NCBI GenBank assembly: GCA_031278815.1
Contig: JAITJS010000008.1
Location: 1-59,362 of the forward strand
Source: Treponema sp.
GTDB lineage: Bacteria > Spirochaetota > Spirochaetia > Treponematales > Breznakiellaceae
Reading direction: 5' to 3'
Length of the DNA stretch: 59,362 nt
Shown: positions 7,850-16,892 of the stretch, piece after piece
Position numbering within the stretch: position 1 is the first letter of the stretch
Layout: each line of letters begins with the position of its first letter
Notes under the pieces: model-generated
Seen by the model: the letters and a program-made list of their open reading frames with translations, nothing else
What the model was told of the DNA's origin: nothing
Database searches by the model: none
Made by a program: the position numbers and the translations under genes

Positions 7850-9016
7850 ATGGGGGATCGAATTTATGTTGATAATTCCGCCACGACCCCGGTTTCTGAA
7901 AGAGCGCTGTCGGCCATGCTGCCGTATTTTCGGGAACATTTCGGGAATCCTTCGGCGATTTACAGTTATGGGCAGGAAGCAAAAAAAGCATTGGAGGATA
8001 GTCGCCGGGTAGTCGGAAACGCCATCGGGGGCTTAAACAATGAAATGTATTTCACCTCAGGCGGCACGGAAAGCGATAATTGGGCGATTCATAGTGTAGG
8101 TGAGTTAAAGCATAAAAATGGGAAGCATATCATTTCAACCGCCATAGAACACAACGCCATTTTACGGCCCCTGGAAAAAATGCGGGAGAAGGGGTATGCA
8201 ATTACCTTACTGAAACCCGATAAAAACGGACAAATAAGCAGCGAACAACTGGAAAGGGCCATACGGCAAGACACCATTCTCATAAGCATTATGATGGCCA
8301 ACAATGTTATAGGAACGGTATTGCCTATTAAAGCCTTATGCGAAGTGGCCCACAAGCATGCGATTATCTTTCATACCGATGCGGTTCAAGCCGCTGCCCA
8401 TATACCGATTGATGTACGCAGTCTTTCTATTGACCTGCTTTCCCTGTCAGCCCATAAGTTTCATGGGCCAAAAGGGGTGGGCGCCTTGTTTTCAAAGATA
8501 CCCCTTGTGCCAACCCCGTTTATCACCGGCGGCGGCCAAGAAAAAGGGCGCCGTTCTGGAACCGAAAATGTAGCTACTGTGGTCGGTATGGCAGCGGCTA
8601 TAGCAGAAGGCACAGAAAATCTGTACCCTAACACCCAATACATAGGGGTATTACGAGACAAGCTCATTGAAAGTACCCTCAAAATACCCGGCGCCTATCT
8701 AACCGGCGACCCTGTCAACCGTTTACCTGGGCATGCCTCTTTTGTATTTGAAGGGGTTAACCATAGCGTTTATGTAATTAATATGCTCAATGAAGCAGGG
8801 ATTTGCGCCAGTTCCGGTTCTGCCTGTTCTGCTTCCGCTACAGAAGCGCCTCACGTCCTAAGCGCCATGGGCTATGCTGACGAGCTGGCCCACAGCGCAT
8901 TGAGAATATCCCTTTCCCATTATAATACGGAAAAGGACATTGATAGGATCAACGAAACACTGCCCCGTATTATAACGGAAGTACGCAAGAGAAAAGATAC
9001 AGCCCTAGGCCCCTAG
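7850..9016 (+). CDS. Cysteine desulfurase (NifS/IscS type)
   Basis: This PLP enzyme of 388 residues moves sulfur from cysteine to Fe-S cluster or thio-cofactor scaffolds. The start is ATG 7850 because GAGGAGG lies at 7833-7839; the frame is open 31 codons further up. The family signature YVDNSATTPV is at the start, the PLP lysine is in SAHKFHGPKG (Lys203), and the catalytic cysteine is in CASSGSACSA (Cys326), as in group I IscS/NifS enzymes. It stands alone, without iscU or thiI next to it, so its partner cannot be read from context. Its last 12 bases overlap the convergent CYTH gene. Confidence 0.9.
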   Translation: MGDRIYVDNSATTPVSERALSAMLPYFREHFGNPSAIYSYGQEAKKALEDSRRVVGNAIGGLNNEMYFTSGGTESDNWAIHSVGELKHKNGKHIISTAIEHNAILRPLEKMREKGYAITLLKPDKNGQISSEQLERAIRQDTILISIMMANNVIGTVLPIKALCEVAHKHAIIFHTDAVQAAAHIPIDVRSLSIDLLSLSAHKFHGPKGVGALFSKIPLVPTPFITGGGQEKGRRSGTENVATVVGMAAAIAEGTENLYPNTQYIGVLRDKLIESTLKIPGAYLTGDPVNRLPGHASFVFEGVNHSVYVINMLNEAGICASSGSACSASATEAPHVLSAMGYADELAHSALRISLSHYNTEKDIDRINETLPRIITEVRKRKDTALGP

Positions 9017-9604
9017 CCCAGGTATATCCCCAGAAGAGCAGGCAAGCAGCTCGGTATAGTACCGGCTTTCAATGTTATCCTTATCAATGCCCAAACGGTG
9101 TAAGAGGTCCAATAAGCGGGTCCGGGCAGCAGTTACGGCTTCAGCTAGGTCCTCATCCTCAAGGATCTCCAGTTCCACAAACCAGCCCAGTCCTGAGACC
9201 CGGACCAGTTCCACGGTGATACCCTCATAGTCCCAGGTCCAGCCTTGCTTGTGTTTCCCTATCCCTGGCTCAAAGCCAAAGCGTCTCAAAAGGTCTTCAA
9301 AGAGGGGGCCATCGGATATGCTGAATTCCCGCTCGTGGTTTACTTCAATACCTTCCCGGACTTCCTTGGTTTTATAGGTTACCAGGACTTTCCGGGTAGG
9401 GGTTCCCTGGGCATCCGTAGTGGTTTCTTTTCGTATCCGGATCCCCGATGGGGGAAAGGAACCGGTATGGATACCAGGAGCAGAATGCCAGTAGGTATCT
9501 TCTTTTTCAAAAGCTCTGGATACCAGGGATAAGTCGGTGTTGAGGGTATTTCTCAAGCCTTGAGGATCCGCAACCCAGGCCTTAAGTTCAATTTCAATAC
9601 TCAT
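9005..9604 (-). CDS. CYTH-domain protein (class IV adenylate cyclase / triphosphatase-like)
   Basis: A 199-residue protein begins with the ExExK signature of the CYTH superfamily (IEIELKAWV). It continues with the expected tunnel-fold charged strands (IRIRKE, VTYKTKEV, REFSI, WTWDYEGITVELVRV, FVELEIL). CYTH proteins bind triphosphates: members are CyaB-type adenylate cyclases or inorganic triphosphatases, and the sequence alone does not tell which. It is convergent with the cysteine desulfurase. Confidence 0.8.
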   Translation of the reverse strand: MSIEIELKAWVADPQGLRNTLNTDLSLVSRAFEKEDTYWHSAPGIHTGSFPPSGIRIRKETTTDAQGTPTRKVLVTYKTKEVREGIEVNHEREFSISDGPLFEDLLRRFGFEPGIGKHKQGWTWDYEGITVELVRVSGLGWFVELEILEDEDLAEAVTAARTRLLDLLHRLGIDKDNIESRYYTELLACSSGDIPGLGA

Positions 9605-9747
9605 ACCATGATTGTAACAGATAGGTAGGCCCCTTTGTTGCTTATGGGGACTTTTTTCCGGATCTGCCCTTTTGAAAAACCTCTATGGTTTATTATTTAA
9701 AGATTTGTACTATATTACAGATTTGTGCGGTATATCCGGAAAAATCC

Positions 9748-9776
9748 TTGAGTATTTAATTGAACCGGACTATATA
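9748..9776 (+). promoter_or_regulatory. Sigma-70 promoter of the LysM gene
   Basis: TTGAGT (9748-9753), 17 bases, TATATA (9771-9776); ATG follows at 9823. Confidence 0.5.
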
Positions 9777-9822
9777 TGTTCTTATAGCATAAAAAGGTAA
9801 AAAAAACCGATATACTAGTAAT

Positions 9823-10695
9823 ATGAACATTCCATTTAGCGGTTTACCCCCTTTTTTATGTACCATGGTGCTCTGGATCTATGCAACCATGTATATCGGC
9901 GCAGAAGAAATGGTTCATATTGTTCAAGGAGGAGATACTATTTATTCAATAGCTCGTTCCTATAAAATTGATATTGATGCCCTTATGAAGGTGAACGGTA
10001 TTACGGATCCTCAAAAATTACCCATAGGCAAGCGTCTTACCTTACCCAGGACGAGTACTCAAGGGTTTATAGAATACCGGGTGGTGCGGGGGGATACCTT
10101 ATATAGTATAGCCCGGCAGTATAGGATCACCCTTGAATCCCTGCGTAGGGCCAATGATCTGGCTACTACCTATGTATTAAAAGAAGGGGATCTCCTTCGC
10201 ATCCCCTTGACCGATGGAGGAGCGGATAAACCGGTTACTTCCAGCAGCATAGGAACCGTAACTCAGGGCGGAACCACGGCGAGCACAATGACTTCGAATA
10301 CCAGCCCTTCCCAAACAGCTCCAAGCAAGGGTGGGAATGCTTCAGTACGCTGGCCGGTGGCTGCGAAAGAGGTGTTATATATGACCGGTAAATTATACGG
10401 GGTTGTTCTGGTGGGGGAAAAATCTGAGGCCGTAAAAAGCCTCACCCAGGGAACCGTAGTATCTGCCGGGCCCTACCGTGGGTTCGGCGGGGTGGTGATT
10501 GTTCAGGTGATAGGAGGTTATTTATATGTATACGGCGGTTGTGAACGTTTATCGGTAAAGGAAGGGGATAAGGTTGTTTCTGGAACAGAATTGGGGAGAT
10601 TAGGGCTTGACACAGTATCCAAAAAACCACAATTATTTTTTTTAGTATACCAGAGCAGTACCCCTATTGATCCTGCAAAAGCCCCACGGAACTAG
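9823..10695 (+). CDS. LysM protein with degenerate M23 (NlpD/EnvC-like) domain
   Basis: A 290-residue exported protein has an N-terminal hydrophobic segment (~8-26). Two LysM repeats follow (~30-76 and ~82-127, each starting VxxGDTxYSIAR), then a Ser/Thr-rich linker and a C-terminal lysostaphin-like fold (~175-288). The zinc-binding His residues of M23 peptidases are absent: where active enzymes have HxH this one has LFFLV. As in NlpD/EnvC it is therefore probably an activator of a cell-wall hydrolase, not an enzyme. A sigma-70 gene follows, the same order as nlpD-rpoS in proteobacteria. Confidence 0.8.
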   Translation: MNIPFSGLPPFLCTMVLWIYATMYIGAEEMVHIVQGGDTIYSIARSYKIDIDALMKVNGITDPQKLPIGKRLTLPRTSTQGFIEYRVVRGDTLYSIARQYRITLESLRRANDLATTYVLKEGDLLRIPLTDGGADKPVTSSSIGTVTQGGTTASTMTSNTSPSQTAPSKGGNASVRWPVAAKEVLYMTGKLYGVVLVGEKSEAVKSLTQGTVVSAGPYRGFGGVVIVQVIGGYLYVYGGCERLSVKEGDKVVSGTELGRLGLDTVSKKPQLFFLVYQSSTPIDPAKAPRN

Positions 10696-10866
10696 GGTGA
10701 ACCAGACTGGTAGCAGAATCACGTTTTATAAAAAGTGTAAGGTAAAAAACATAGAAAAATACCAAGTAAGGATAATAGCATGTTAAAAACAAAATCAACA
10801 GGAGCGCGCGAAGAGGGAGGAACCAGAAGACAGGGGACTGTCTGGTATCCTATGGAGGGAGATACA

Positions 10867-11865
10867 ATGAAATCGACCCATACCGGCAAACCAACCCAAG
10901 TCACTCGGTCTTCAAGAAATTCTAAAAACGCAAAAAAAACCAAGATTTCCAAAGAGACCGATCCATTGGCCTTGTATTTTAAGCAGATCTCCAAATTTCC
11001 GCTTTTAACGGTCCAGGAAGAGCAGGGTATCGGTGAAAAAATAGTGGTCATCCGGCAAAAACGGATAGATCTGGATCAGATGTATAAGGGAAGGGAGCGG
11101 GAAGGGACCTACAAGAAAGAGCGGTTTGCCTTGGATAATGCGCTCCACATGTATAAAAGCAAGATGATTAATGCTAACCTGCGCTTGGTGGTTTCCATTG
11201 CGAAGAACTATCAACACCGAGGTTTATCCCTCTTGGATCTCATTGATGAAGGGAATATTGGGCTCATTGAAGCGGTGGATCGCTTTGATTATACCCGGGG
11301 CTGCCGCTTTTCCACCTATGGCACCTGGTGGATCCGCCAGGCCATTATCAAAAGCATCGCTGATAAGGGTCGGGTGATTCGCATCCCCGTCCACATGCTG
11401 AATACCATCAAGAAGTGTTATTTTGTCTCCAAGCAACTAACCCAGGATCTGGGTCGGGATCCCAGTAATGAGGAGTTATCCGCATATTTAGGGTTACCCA
11501 TTGCCAAGGTGAAGGAGATCGTGAAACTCTCCCAAGAAACCACCAGCTTGGATACCATTGTGGATGACGGCAACCTTACCCGTTTGGCGGATCTCATTAA
11601 AGATGATACCCTAGCAGAGCCTTTTGAACTAGCCTTTTCTTCCACCCTTCAGGAGACTATGGAGGAAATTCTTTCCCGCCTCTCCGAGCGGGAAATGAGG
11701 ATCATGCAGCTCCGGTTTGGCTTGGCCGGTGAAGGTCCTTTAACCCTGGAAGAAACCGGCAGACTCTTAGGCATAACCCGTGAACGGGTTCGGCAAATTC
11801 AGGAGAAAGCCACCTTTAAGCTACGGGGTCTCAAAGAAATCCACGAATTGAACGAAAACCCCTAA
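10867..11865 (+). CDS. RNA polymerase sigma factor of the sigma-70 family (RpoD/RpoS-like)
   Basis: 332 residues from ATG 10867, chosen because GGAGGGA lies 6 bases upstream; a longer frame opens at 10780. It lacks region 1.1. Region 1.2 begins with [10 protein letters not shown]. Region 2 shows [34 protein letters not shown] and [13 protein letters not shown], and region 4.2 has the helix-turn-helix [18 protein letters not shown]. Size and layout fit an alternative group 2 sigma such as RpoS better than the long housekeeping RpoD, but this is inference. It follows an NlpD-like gene by 170 bases. Confidence 0.85.
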   Translation: MKSTHTGKPTQVTRSSRNSKNAKKTKISKETDPLALYFKQISKFPLLTVQEEQGIGEKIVVIRQKRIDLDQMYKGREREGTYKKERFALDNALHMYKSKMINANLRLVVSIAKNYQHRGLSLLDLIDEGNIGLIEAVDRFDYTRGCRFSTYGTWWIRQAIIKSIADKGRVIRIPVHMLNTIKKCYFVSKQLTQDLGRDPSNEELSAYLGLPIAKVKEIVKLSQETTSLDTIVDDGNLTRLADLIKDDTLAEPFELAFSSTLQETMEEILSRLSEREMRIMQLRFGLAGEGPLTLEETGRLLGITRERVRQIQEKATFKLRGLKEIHELNENP

Positions 11866-11917
11866 CGCATGATGCAGGTTTAGTTTTGTTGGAGAAGGGC
11901 CTTGGCCCCTCTTATTG

Positions 11918-13327
11918 TTATGAGCGGGTTTCTCCGGGAACCGGGATGGGATACTCCCCGGTAAAACAGCCGAGACAGTAGCCCCTTTGCTCCTTTTGAA
12001 CAGAAAGGGCTTCCAGCAAGCCCGCTACTGAAATAAAGGCCAGGCTGTCTGCTCCCAGGGATTTACCAAGTTCGGTAACGCTGTTCATGTTGCTGATCAG
12101 GTCCTTTCGGTGGGGGGTATCAATACCGAAATAACAGGGAAAGCGTACTGGAGGGGAACACACCCGGATATGTACTTCCTTCGCTCCAGCATTCCGCAGG
12201 ATAGCAACCAGCCGCCTGCTGGTGGTTCCCCGGACAATGGAGTCGTCGATGATCACCACCCGTTTTCCCTGCACTTCCCGTTGAATGACGTTGTGTTTCA
12301 CGAAAACGGCTTTTTCCCGGAGCTCTTGATTCGGGGCAATAAAGGTACGGCCCACGTACTTGCTTTTGACAAAGCCCAGGCCAAAGGCTGTCCCCGTAGC
12401 CCTGCCGTAACCGATAGCCGCGGGGATCCCTGAATCAGGGACCCCCATAACCAGGTCCGCCGGGACCGCAGACTCCCGGCCGAGGATTTCTCCTGCCCGG
12501 ATCCGGGATCCATACACGTCCACCCCATCAATGATACTATCGGGTCTGGCAAAGTAGACGTACTCAAAGGCACAGACCCCGCGCCGGGTTTTTTCACTAA
12601 AACTGAAGGAGAGCACCCCTTCAGCATTGATGATGATCAGTTCTCCTGGCTCTATATCCCGGACAAAGGAGCCACCTACTGCATCAATAGCGCAGGATTC
12701 ACTGGCCAGGATCCAACCATCCTCAAGCTTCCCCAAGCACAGGGGTCGAATACCATTGGGATCCCGGGCACCCACCAGGGATTCATCGGTCATGACCACC
12801 AGGGCATAGGAGCCTTTGATGAATTGGATCGTATCGGTGAGGGCTTTTTCCAGGCCCTTTTTATAGTTTTTGGCGATGAGATTAACGATGACCTCACTGT
12901 CGCTTGAGGAGGTAAACCCAATCCCCGCGTCTTCCAGGAGTTCCCGGACCACGTTGGCGTTGGTCAAGGTACCGTTGTGCACTACTGCGATGGAACCCAG
13001 CTTGAAACGGCTCACAAAGGGCTGGGCGTTCTCAATGCAGCTGGTCCCTACGGTGGAATAACGGACATGACCCACCGCAGTAGAACCTTTAATGGTCCTG
13101 AGCAGCTCTGGAGTAAACACCTCCCCCACCAGCCCCATCCCTTTACGGCATTCCATAACCCTATCCTGGACCGCTGCAATCCCCGCGCTTTCCTGTCCCC
13201 GGTGCTGTAACGAAAAAAGGCCGTAATACACTAAGGAAGCCGCGTCCTGCTGCGGATCCCCGCAGAAGACCCCGAACACACCGCAGGCTTCATGTAAGGT
13301 ATCGTCGGTATCAAGGGTGTTTTTCAT
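11918..13327 (-). CDS. purF: Amidophosphoribosyltransferase
   Basis: The 469-residue enzyme makes the first committed step of purine synthesis: PRPP and glutamine to phosphoribosylamine. The N-terminal glutaminase half carries Cys15 (EACGVFG), exposed after removal of a short propeptide. RGQESAG and SDSEVI are typical of the Ntn domain. The phosphoribosyltransferase half has the PRPP loop VVIIDDSIVRGTTS. The C-terminus contains CLGCFTGEYP, which may belong to the Fe-S type of PurF. It ends the purE-purC-purF operon, with one base between it and purC. Confidence 0.95.
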   Translation of the reverse strand: MKNTLDTDDTLHEACGVFGVFCGDPQQDAASLVYYGLFSLQHRGQESAGIAAVQDRVMECRKGMGLVGEVFTPELLRTIKGSTAVGHVRYSTVGTSCIENAQPFVSRFKLGSIAVVHNGTLTNANVVRELLEDAGIGFTSSSDSEVIVNLIAKNYKKGLEKALTDTIQFIKGSYALVVMTDESLVGARDPNGIRPLCLGKLEDGWILASESCAIDAVGGSFVRDIEPGELIIINAEGVLSFSFSEKTRRGVCAFEYVYFARPDSIIDGVDVYGSRIRAGEILGRESAVPADLVMGVPDSGIPAAIGYGRATGTAFGLGFVKSKYVGRTFIAPNQELREKAVFVKHNVIQREVQGKRVVIIDDSIVRGTTSRRLVAILRNAGAKEVHIRVCSPPVRFPCYFGIDTPHRKDLISNMNSVTELGKSLGADSLAFISVAGLLEALSVQKEQRGYCLGCFTGEYPIPVPGETRS

Positions 13328-14083
13328 TTATACGCCTATACGGTTTACTATTTCTGCATAGGCTTCTCGCACCGCCCCCAAATCCCGGCGGAACCGATCC
13401 TTATCGAGCTTTTTGTTGGTTTGAGCATCCCATAAACGGCAGGTATCCGGAGAAATTTCATCGGCTACTACCAGGTTCCCCTCTCTGTCCAGGGTACGAC
13501 CGAATTCAAGTTTGAAATCAATGAGAGTAATATGCTTCTCCAAAAAGAACGGGGAAAGTATATGGTTCACCTGGGCAGTGTAAGCAAAGATCGTTTTAAT
13601 TTCCTCGAAGGTGGCAGCACCGATGGCCACGGCATGATACTCATTGATCAGGGGATCTCCCAAGGCGTCATCTTTGTAGGAAAGTTCAAACACCGTGGTT
13701 TTCAGGGGGGACCCTTCTGCAAGGCCCAGCCGCTTGGCCATGGAACCGGCGGCCACATTCCGGACAATCACCTCCAAGGGGATGATCCGTACTTTTTTGC
13801 AAAGCATATCCCGTTCTGCTATCCGGGCAACAAAATGGGTGGGTATCCCGGACTGTTCGAGTACTTGGAAAAGCCCTGCGGCAATGGCATTGTTCATGAT
13901 CCCCTTGTCTTGAATCTGCCCCTTTTTTTCGCCGTTAAAGGCGGTAGCAGTATCTTTATACCGAATAATGACCATATCCGCATTATCAGGGTCATCTAGG
14001 GCATAGACCTGCTTGGCCTTGCCTTCGTATAAGAGCGGCCCCAGTTTAAGGGACCGCGGAATTCCTGGTTGAGTATCCTTCAT
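13328..14083 (-). CDS. purC: SAICAR synthetase
   Basis: A 251-residue ATP-grasp-like ligase joins aspartate to CAIR. Typical blocks are [12 protein letters not shown] at the start, KDTATAFNG, the [15 protein letters not shown] block, LIDFKLEFG and [13 protein letters not shown]. It overlaps purE by 4 bases and abuts purF, showing translational coupling inside a purine operon. Confidence 0.95.
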   Translation of the reverse strand: MKDTQPGIPRSLKLGPLLYEGKAKQVYALDDPDNADMVIIRYKDTATAFNGEKKGQIQDKGIMNNAIAAGLFQVLEQSGIPTHFVARIAERDMLCKKVRIIPLEVIVRNVAAGSMAKRLGLAEGSPLKTTVFELSYKDDALGDPLINEYHAVAIGAATFEEIKTIFAYTAQVNHILSPFFLEKHITLIDFKLEFGRTLDREGNLVVADEISPDTCRLWDAQTNKKLDKDRFRRDLGAVREAYAEIVNRIGV

Positions 14084-14559
14084 AGTTCCACCTTTTCGGT
14101 ATTCCCCTCAAGATCAGCCTTCATTTGAGCTCTGAACACCGCAAGCCGCTCTTTTAAGCCAGGGTATTTGAGGGCAAGCACCTGACAGGCCAGATAGGCC
14201 GCATTTGCCCCGTTATCCACCCCCACCACTGCCACCGGAATAGGCCGGGGCATCTGGACCATAGCCAAGAGGGCATCCATACCTCCCAAGCTCCCTGAAT
14301 TAATGGGGACCCCGATCACCGGGATCAGGGTCAAACTAGCGATGAGCCCTGGCAGATGCGCTGCAAGCCCGGCACCGGCAATGATCACCTCGGTTCCGTC
14401 CTGTTCCAGGTTTTTGATGGTTCTTTGCAAGAGCTCCGGTGTCCGGTGGGCGGACAGGACCTGGGCAGTGTACTCCACCTCCAATTCCCGAAGCACCTGG
14501 GCAGCTTTCTTCATGACTGGAGTATCTGATGGGGATCCAAAAATAATGGCGACTTTCAT
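14080..14559 (-). CDS. purE: N5-carboxyaminoimidazole ribonucleotide mutase
   Basis: 159 residues. Signature blocks are [13 protein letters not shown] near the N-terminus, SAHRTPE, and [14 protein letters not shown]. The AAHLPG form resembles class I PurE, which needs PurK-made N5-CAIR; no purK is in the window. Known Treponema denticola PurE is class II, so the class here deserves comparison. It is the first gene of the purine operon, transcribed leftwards. Confidence 0.92.
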   Translation of the reverse strand: MKVAIIFGSPSDTPVMKKAAQVLRELEVEYTAQVLSAHRTPELLQRTIKNLEQDGTEVIIAGAGLAAHLPGLIASLTLIPVIGVPINSGSLGGMDALLAMVQMPRPIPVAVVGVDNGANAAYLACQVLALKYPGLKERLAVFRAQMKADLEGNTEKVEL

Positions 14560-14670
14560 AACAAGGAAGATACCACGTTAAAGCTTGGAAAACAAGATAA
14601 TACTTGAAAATAAACCCATAGAAGACTTCCTGGATGTATGGAGGAACGTGCGGTCCCCCATATAGAGGTA

Positions 14671-14708
14671 CCTAAAAAAGTTTTTCCAAAACTCGGCTGG
14701 TTTTGGAA
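14671..14708 (-). terminator. Rho-independent terminator (minus strand)
   Basis: On the minus strand TTCCAAAAC and GTTTTGGAA form a 9-bp stem around a 7-base loop, followed by AAACTTTTTTA. It lies between the end of the ABC-importer operon (14958) and purE (14559). It may stop read-through from the importer or act as an attenuator in a long purE leader. Confidence 0.65.
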
Positions 14709-14744
14709 CCGTTTAAGCAAAAAGTAAAAAAACACATTTTTCTC

Positions 14745-14773
14745 TTGACCTTTTTTTATCAGCATAGTATTAT
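14745..14773 (+). promoter_or_regulatory. Sigma-70 promoter of a candidate small RNA
   Basis: TTGACC (14745-14750), 17-base spacer, TATTAT (14768-14773). No protein gene follows on this strand; a strong terminator comes about 165 bases later. Confidence 0.65.
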
Positions 14774-14779
14774 TCTTAG

Positions 14780-14946
14780 TATGACTATAAGATTAATAAT
14801 ATAATTGTATGTACAACTTACGTGAAGGAAAGTTACAGAAAGCTCAGTGCAAGTAATCCCCCTTTACTCAAGGTGCATTGTTTCTATAACCGTATCATTG
14901 TTTTTCTCCTCCTAGGCGATAGAGATTTTCTCTATCGCCTTTTTGT
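14780..14946 (+). ncRNA. Candidate small RNA between purE and the ABC importer
   Basis: A near-consensus promoter and a strong intrinsic terminator frame about 165 bases that contain no convincing gene and lie between two genes on the opposite strand. Inside, AGTAA (around 14850) and TTACT form a small C-rich-loop hairpin. The sequence does not show the hallmark bases of SRP RNA, 6S RNA, tmRNA or RNase P RNA. It could be a trans-acting small RNA or a 3'-end antisense to the importer mRNA. Confidence 0.5.
14914..14946 (+). terminator. Rho-independent terminator of the candidate small RNA
   Basis: A perfect 11-bp stem AGGCGATAGAG / CTCTATCGCCT with a 5-base loop is followed by TTTTGTT. Confidence 0.8.
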
Positions 14947-14957
14947 TGAGAAACAGG

Positions 14958-15791
14958 CTATTCCGGCAAAGGAAAAGCCACTGCCGGTATACGGGGATCC
15001 TGAGCATGAGGGGAAATTACCAGGGGAATACCAAAGACCTGAGCGAGCATTGCTTCCTGAAGCACCGTGTCCGGTTTCCCCAGGGCGACGATGCTTCCCT
15101 GATGAATCAGGGCAATCCGGTCGGCATATAAACTCGCCAGGCTGAGGTCGTGGAGGCTGACCAGCGCGCCTAGACCGCGCTTGGTCAGGGAACGGACCAG
15201 GTTCATCACCATATACTGATACTTGGGATCCAGATTATTGGCCGGTTCATCCAAGAGGAGGAGCCGGGCTTCCTGCGCCATGGCCCGGGCAATGAGGACC
15301 CGTTGAAATTCACCCCCGGAAAGCTCCGTTATCCGGCGGTTTTCAAAACCCGAAAGCCCTGCGGTTATCAGGGCCCGGTCTGTGGCGTCTTTGTCTAAAG
15401 CAGTCTCTGCAGCAAAGATGCTCCGGTAAGGAGACCGTCCCTGGGATACCACTTCCTGCACGGTAAAAGGCCAATCCGGGGTGGCGCCCTGAAAAAGAAC
15501 GCTTATATTGCCCGCCTTTTCTTGCTTCCCCATGCCCTGTATATCCTTCCCATCCAACAAGACCCGACCTGCGAGGGGTTTTAAGAGGCCTCCGATGGTT
15601 TTAAGGAGGGTGGTCTTCCCTCCACCATTAGGACCTGCCAGGGCCAGGAGTTCTCCCGGCTTCACCGTCAGGGTAATATTGCTCAGTATCACTTGACCCT
15701 TAAACCCGACCCTTAGGTTTTCCAGTTCCAGTCGGGCCCCGGCCTTTTCAGGTACATCTACATCTGAGGGATGGGCAGGTTTCAGCATCAT
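14958..15791 (-). CDS. ABC transporter ATPase, FecE/BtuD type
   Basis: The 277-residue ATPase energises uptake of iron-siderophore, heme or cobalamin. Walker A is GPNGGGKTTL, the signature is LSGGEFQRVLIARAMA, Walker B is LLLLDEPANNLDP and the switch His is in LVSLHDLSLA. It overlaps the permease gene by one base. It ends a three-gene operon: binding protein, permease, ATPase. The substrate cannot be told from the sequence. Confidence 0.9.
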   Translation of the reverse strand: MMLKPAHPSDVDVPEKAGARLELENLRVGFKGQVILSNITLTVKPGELLALAGPNGGGKTTLLKTIGGLLKPLAGRVLLDGKDIQGMGKQEKAGNISVLFQGATPDWPFTVQEVVSQGRSPYRSIFAAETALDKDATDRALITAGLSGFENRRITELSGGEFQRVLIARAMAQEARLLLLDEPANNLDPKYQYMVMNLVRSLTKRGLGALVSLHDLSLASLYADRIALIHQGSIVALGKPDTVLQEAMLAQVFGIPLVISPHAQDPRIPAVAFPLPE

Positions 15792-16822
15792 CAGAATCGT
15801 CCTAAACGCCTGCCCCGATAGGCCAGCAGATAGATGAAGAAGGGGGCTCCTCCCAAGGACGTGATGATGCCAATGGGGATTTCCATACTTCCCCCTAGGT
15901 TCCGGGCGAGGATATCCGCCAGGAGCACCAAAAGGGCCCCTGAGAGGGCTGTAGCAGGAAGGAGCTTTTTATGGGTAGGTCCGGTTATCATCCGCGTGGC
16001 ATGGGGAGCGATGAGCCCTACAAAGCCGATGATCCCTGCAGCAGAAACCGCGGCAGCCGCGGCGAGGGAGGCTCCCAGGGCTATGAAGAGTCGGGTCTTT
16101 CGAACATCGGTCCCCAAGCTTTCAGCCACTTCCTCGCCTTGCAACAGCAGATCCAGAGGACCCTGGCTCAAGAACACCATAAGACAGCCGATGAACATCA
16201 CCGGCAAGATCGCGGGTAATTCGGTCCAGGAAGCCCCGTTAAGACTCCCCAGGAGCCAATAATACACTTGATGAAGGGCCTGATCTTTCAAGACCAGGAT
16301 GAGGGAGAGGAGGGCTGAAAACAGGGAACTCAGACTCACCCCCGCAAGGAGCAGGGCTGTTGCAGGAGGCGGATTTCCCGCGCTTCGGGATATAACAAAG
16401 GCTAGGAACACCGCTCCCATGGCCCCTGCAAAGGCGCACAGCGCCACTGGGGATACTGGACCGGTCAAGGAAAGACCCGCGGTCATTGCCAAGGCCGCCC
16501 CCAGGGCAGCCCCGGAAGAGGCGCCAATCACATAGGGATCTGCCAGGGAATTGCGAAAGATCCCCTGAAAGGCTGCACCCGATACCCCCAAGGATGCCCC
16601 CACTGCCAGGGCGAGGATGATCCGGGGAAGCCGAAGCTCGAACAGGATGAGCGCCTCGGTTCCATCCCCTTCGCCGGTATGTAAAAACTGCCATACCTGC
16701 CAGAGTCCTTCAGGGCTTAACCCCACAGAACCGCTCAATAGGGCCCCGAAAAAAGCAGGAATCAGCGCCAGGGATAGGATGATAATAAGGGGTCCGGTCC
16801 TATGCCGGCTACTCATAAGCAC
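15791..16822 (-). CDS. ABC transporter permease, FecCD/BtuC family
   Basis: A 343-residue multi-span membrane protein has about ten hydrophobic segments. Family blocks are LRLPRIILALAVGASLGVSGAAFQ-like (N-terminal third), DPYVIGASSGAALGA, the AAAVSAAGIIGFVGLIAPHATR loop that docks the ATPase, and the ILARNLGGSMEIPIGIITSL end. It forms the homodimeric channel of the importer. Confidence 0.92.
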   Translation of the reverse strand: MLMSSRHRTGPLIIILSLALIPAFFGALLSGSVGLSPEGLWQVWQFLHTGEGDGTEALILFELRLPRIILALAVGASLGVSGAAFQGIFRNSLADPYVIGASSGAALGAALAMTAGLSLTGPVSPVALCAFAGAMGAVFLAFVISRSAGNPPPATALLLAGVSLSSLFSALLSLILVLKDQALHQVYYWLLGSLNGASWTELPAILPVMFIGCLMVFLSQGPLDLLLQGEEVAESLGTDVRKTRLFIALGASLAAAAAVSAAGIIGFVGLIAPHATRMITGPTHKKLLPATALSGALLVLLADILARNLGGSMEIPIGIITSLGGAPFFIYLLAYRGRRLGRF

Positions 16823-16892
16823 CCCTGCTTACGGGACATTAAAGAACCTGGACGTGGTATAATCCATTGCATGATCACGCTCTTAAAAAACC

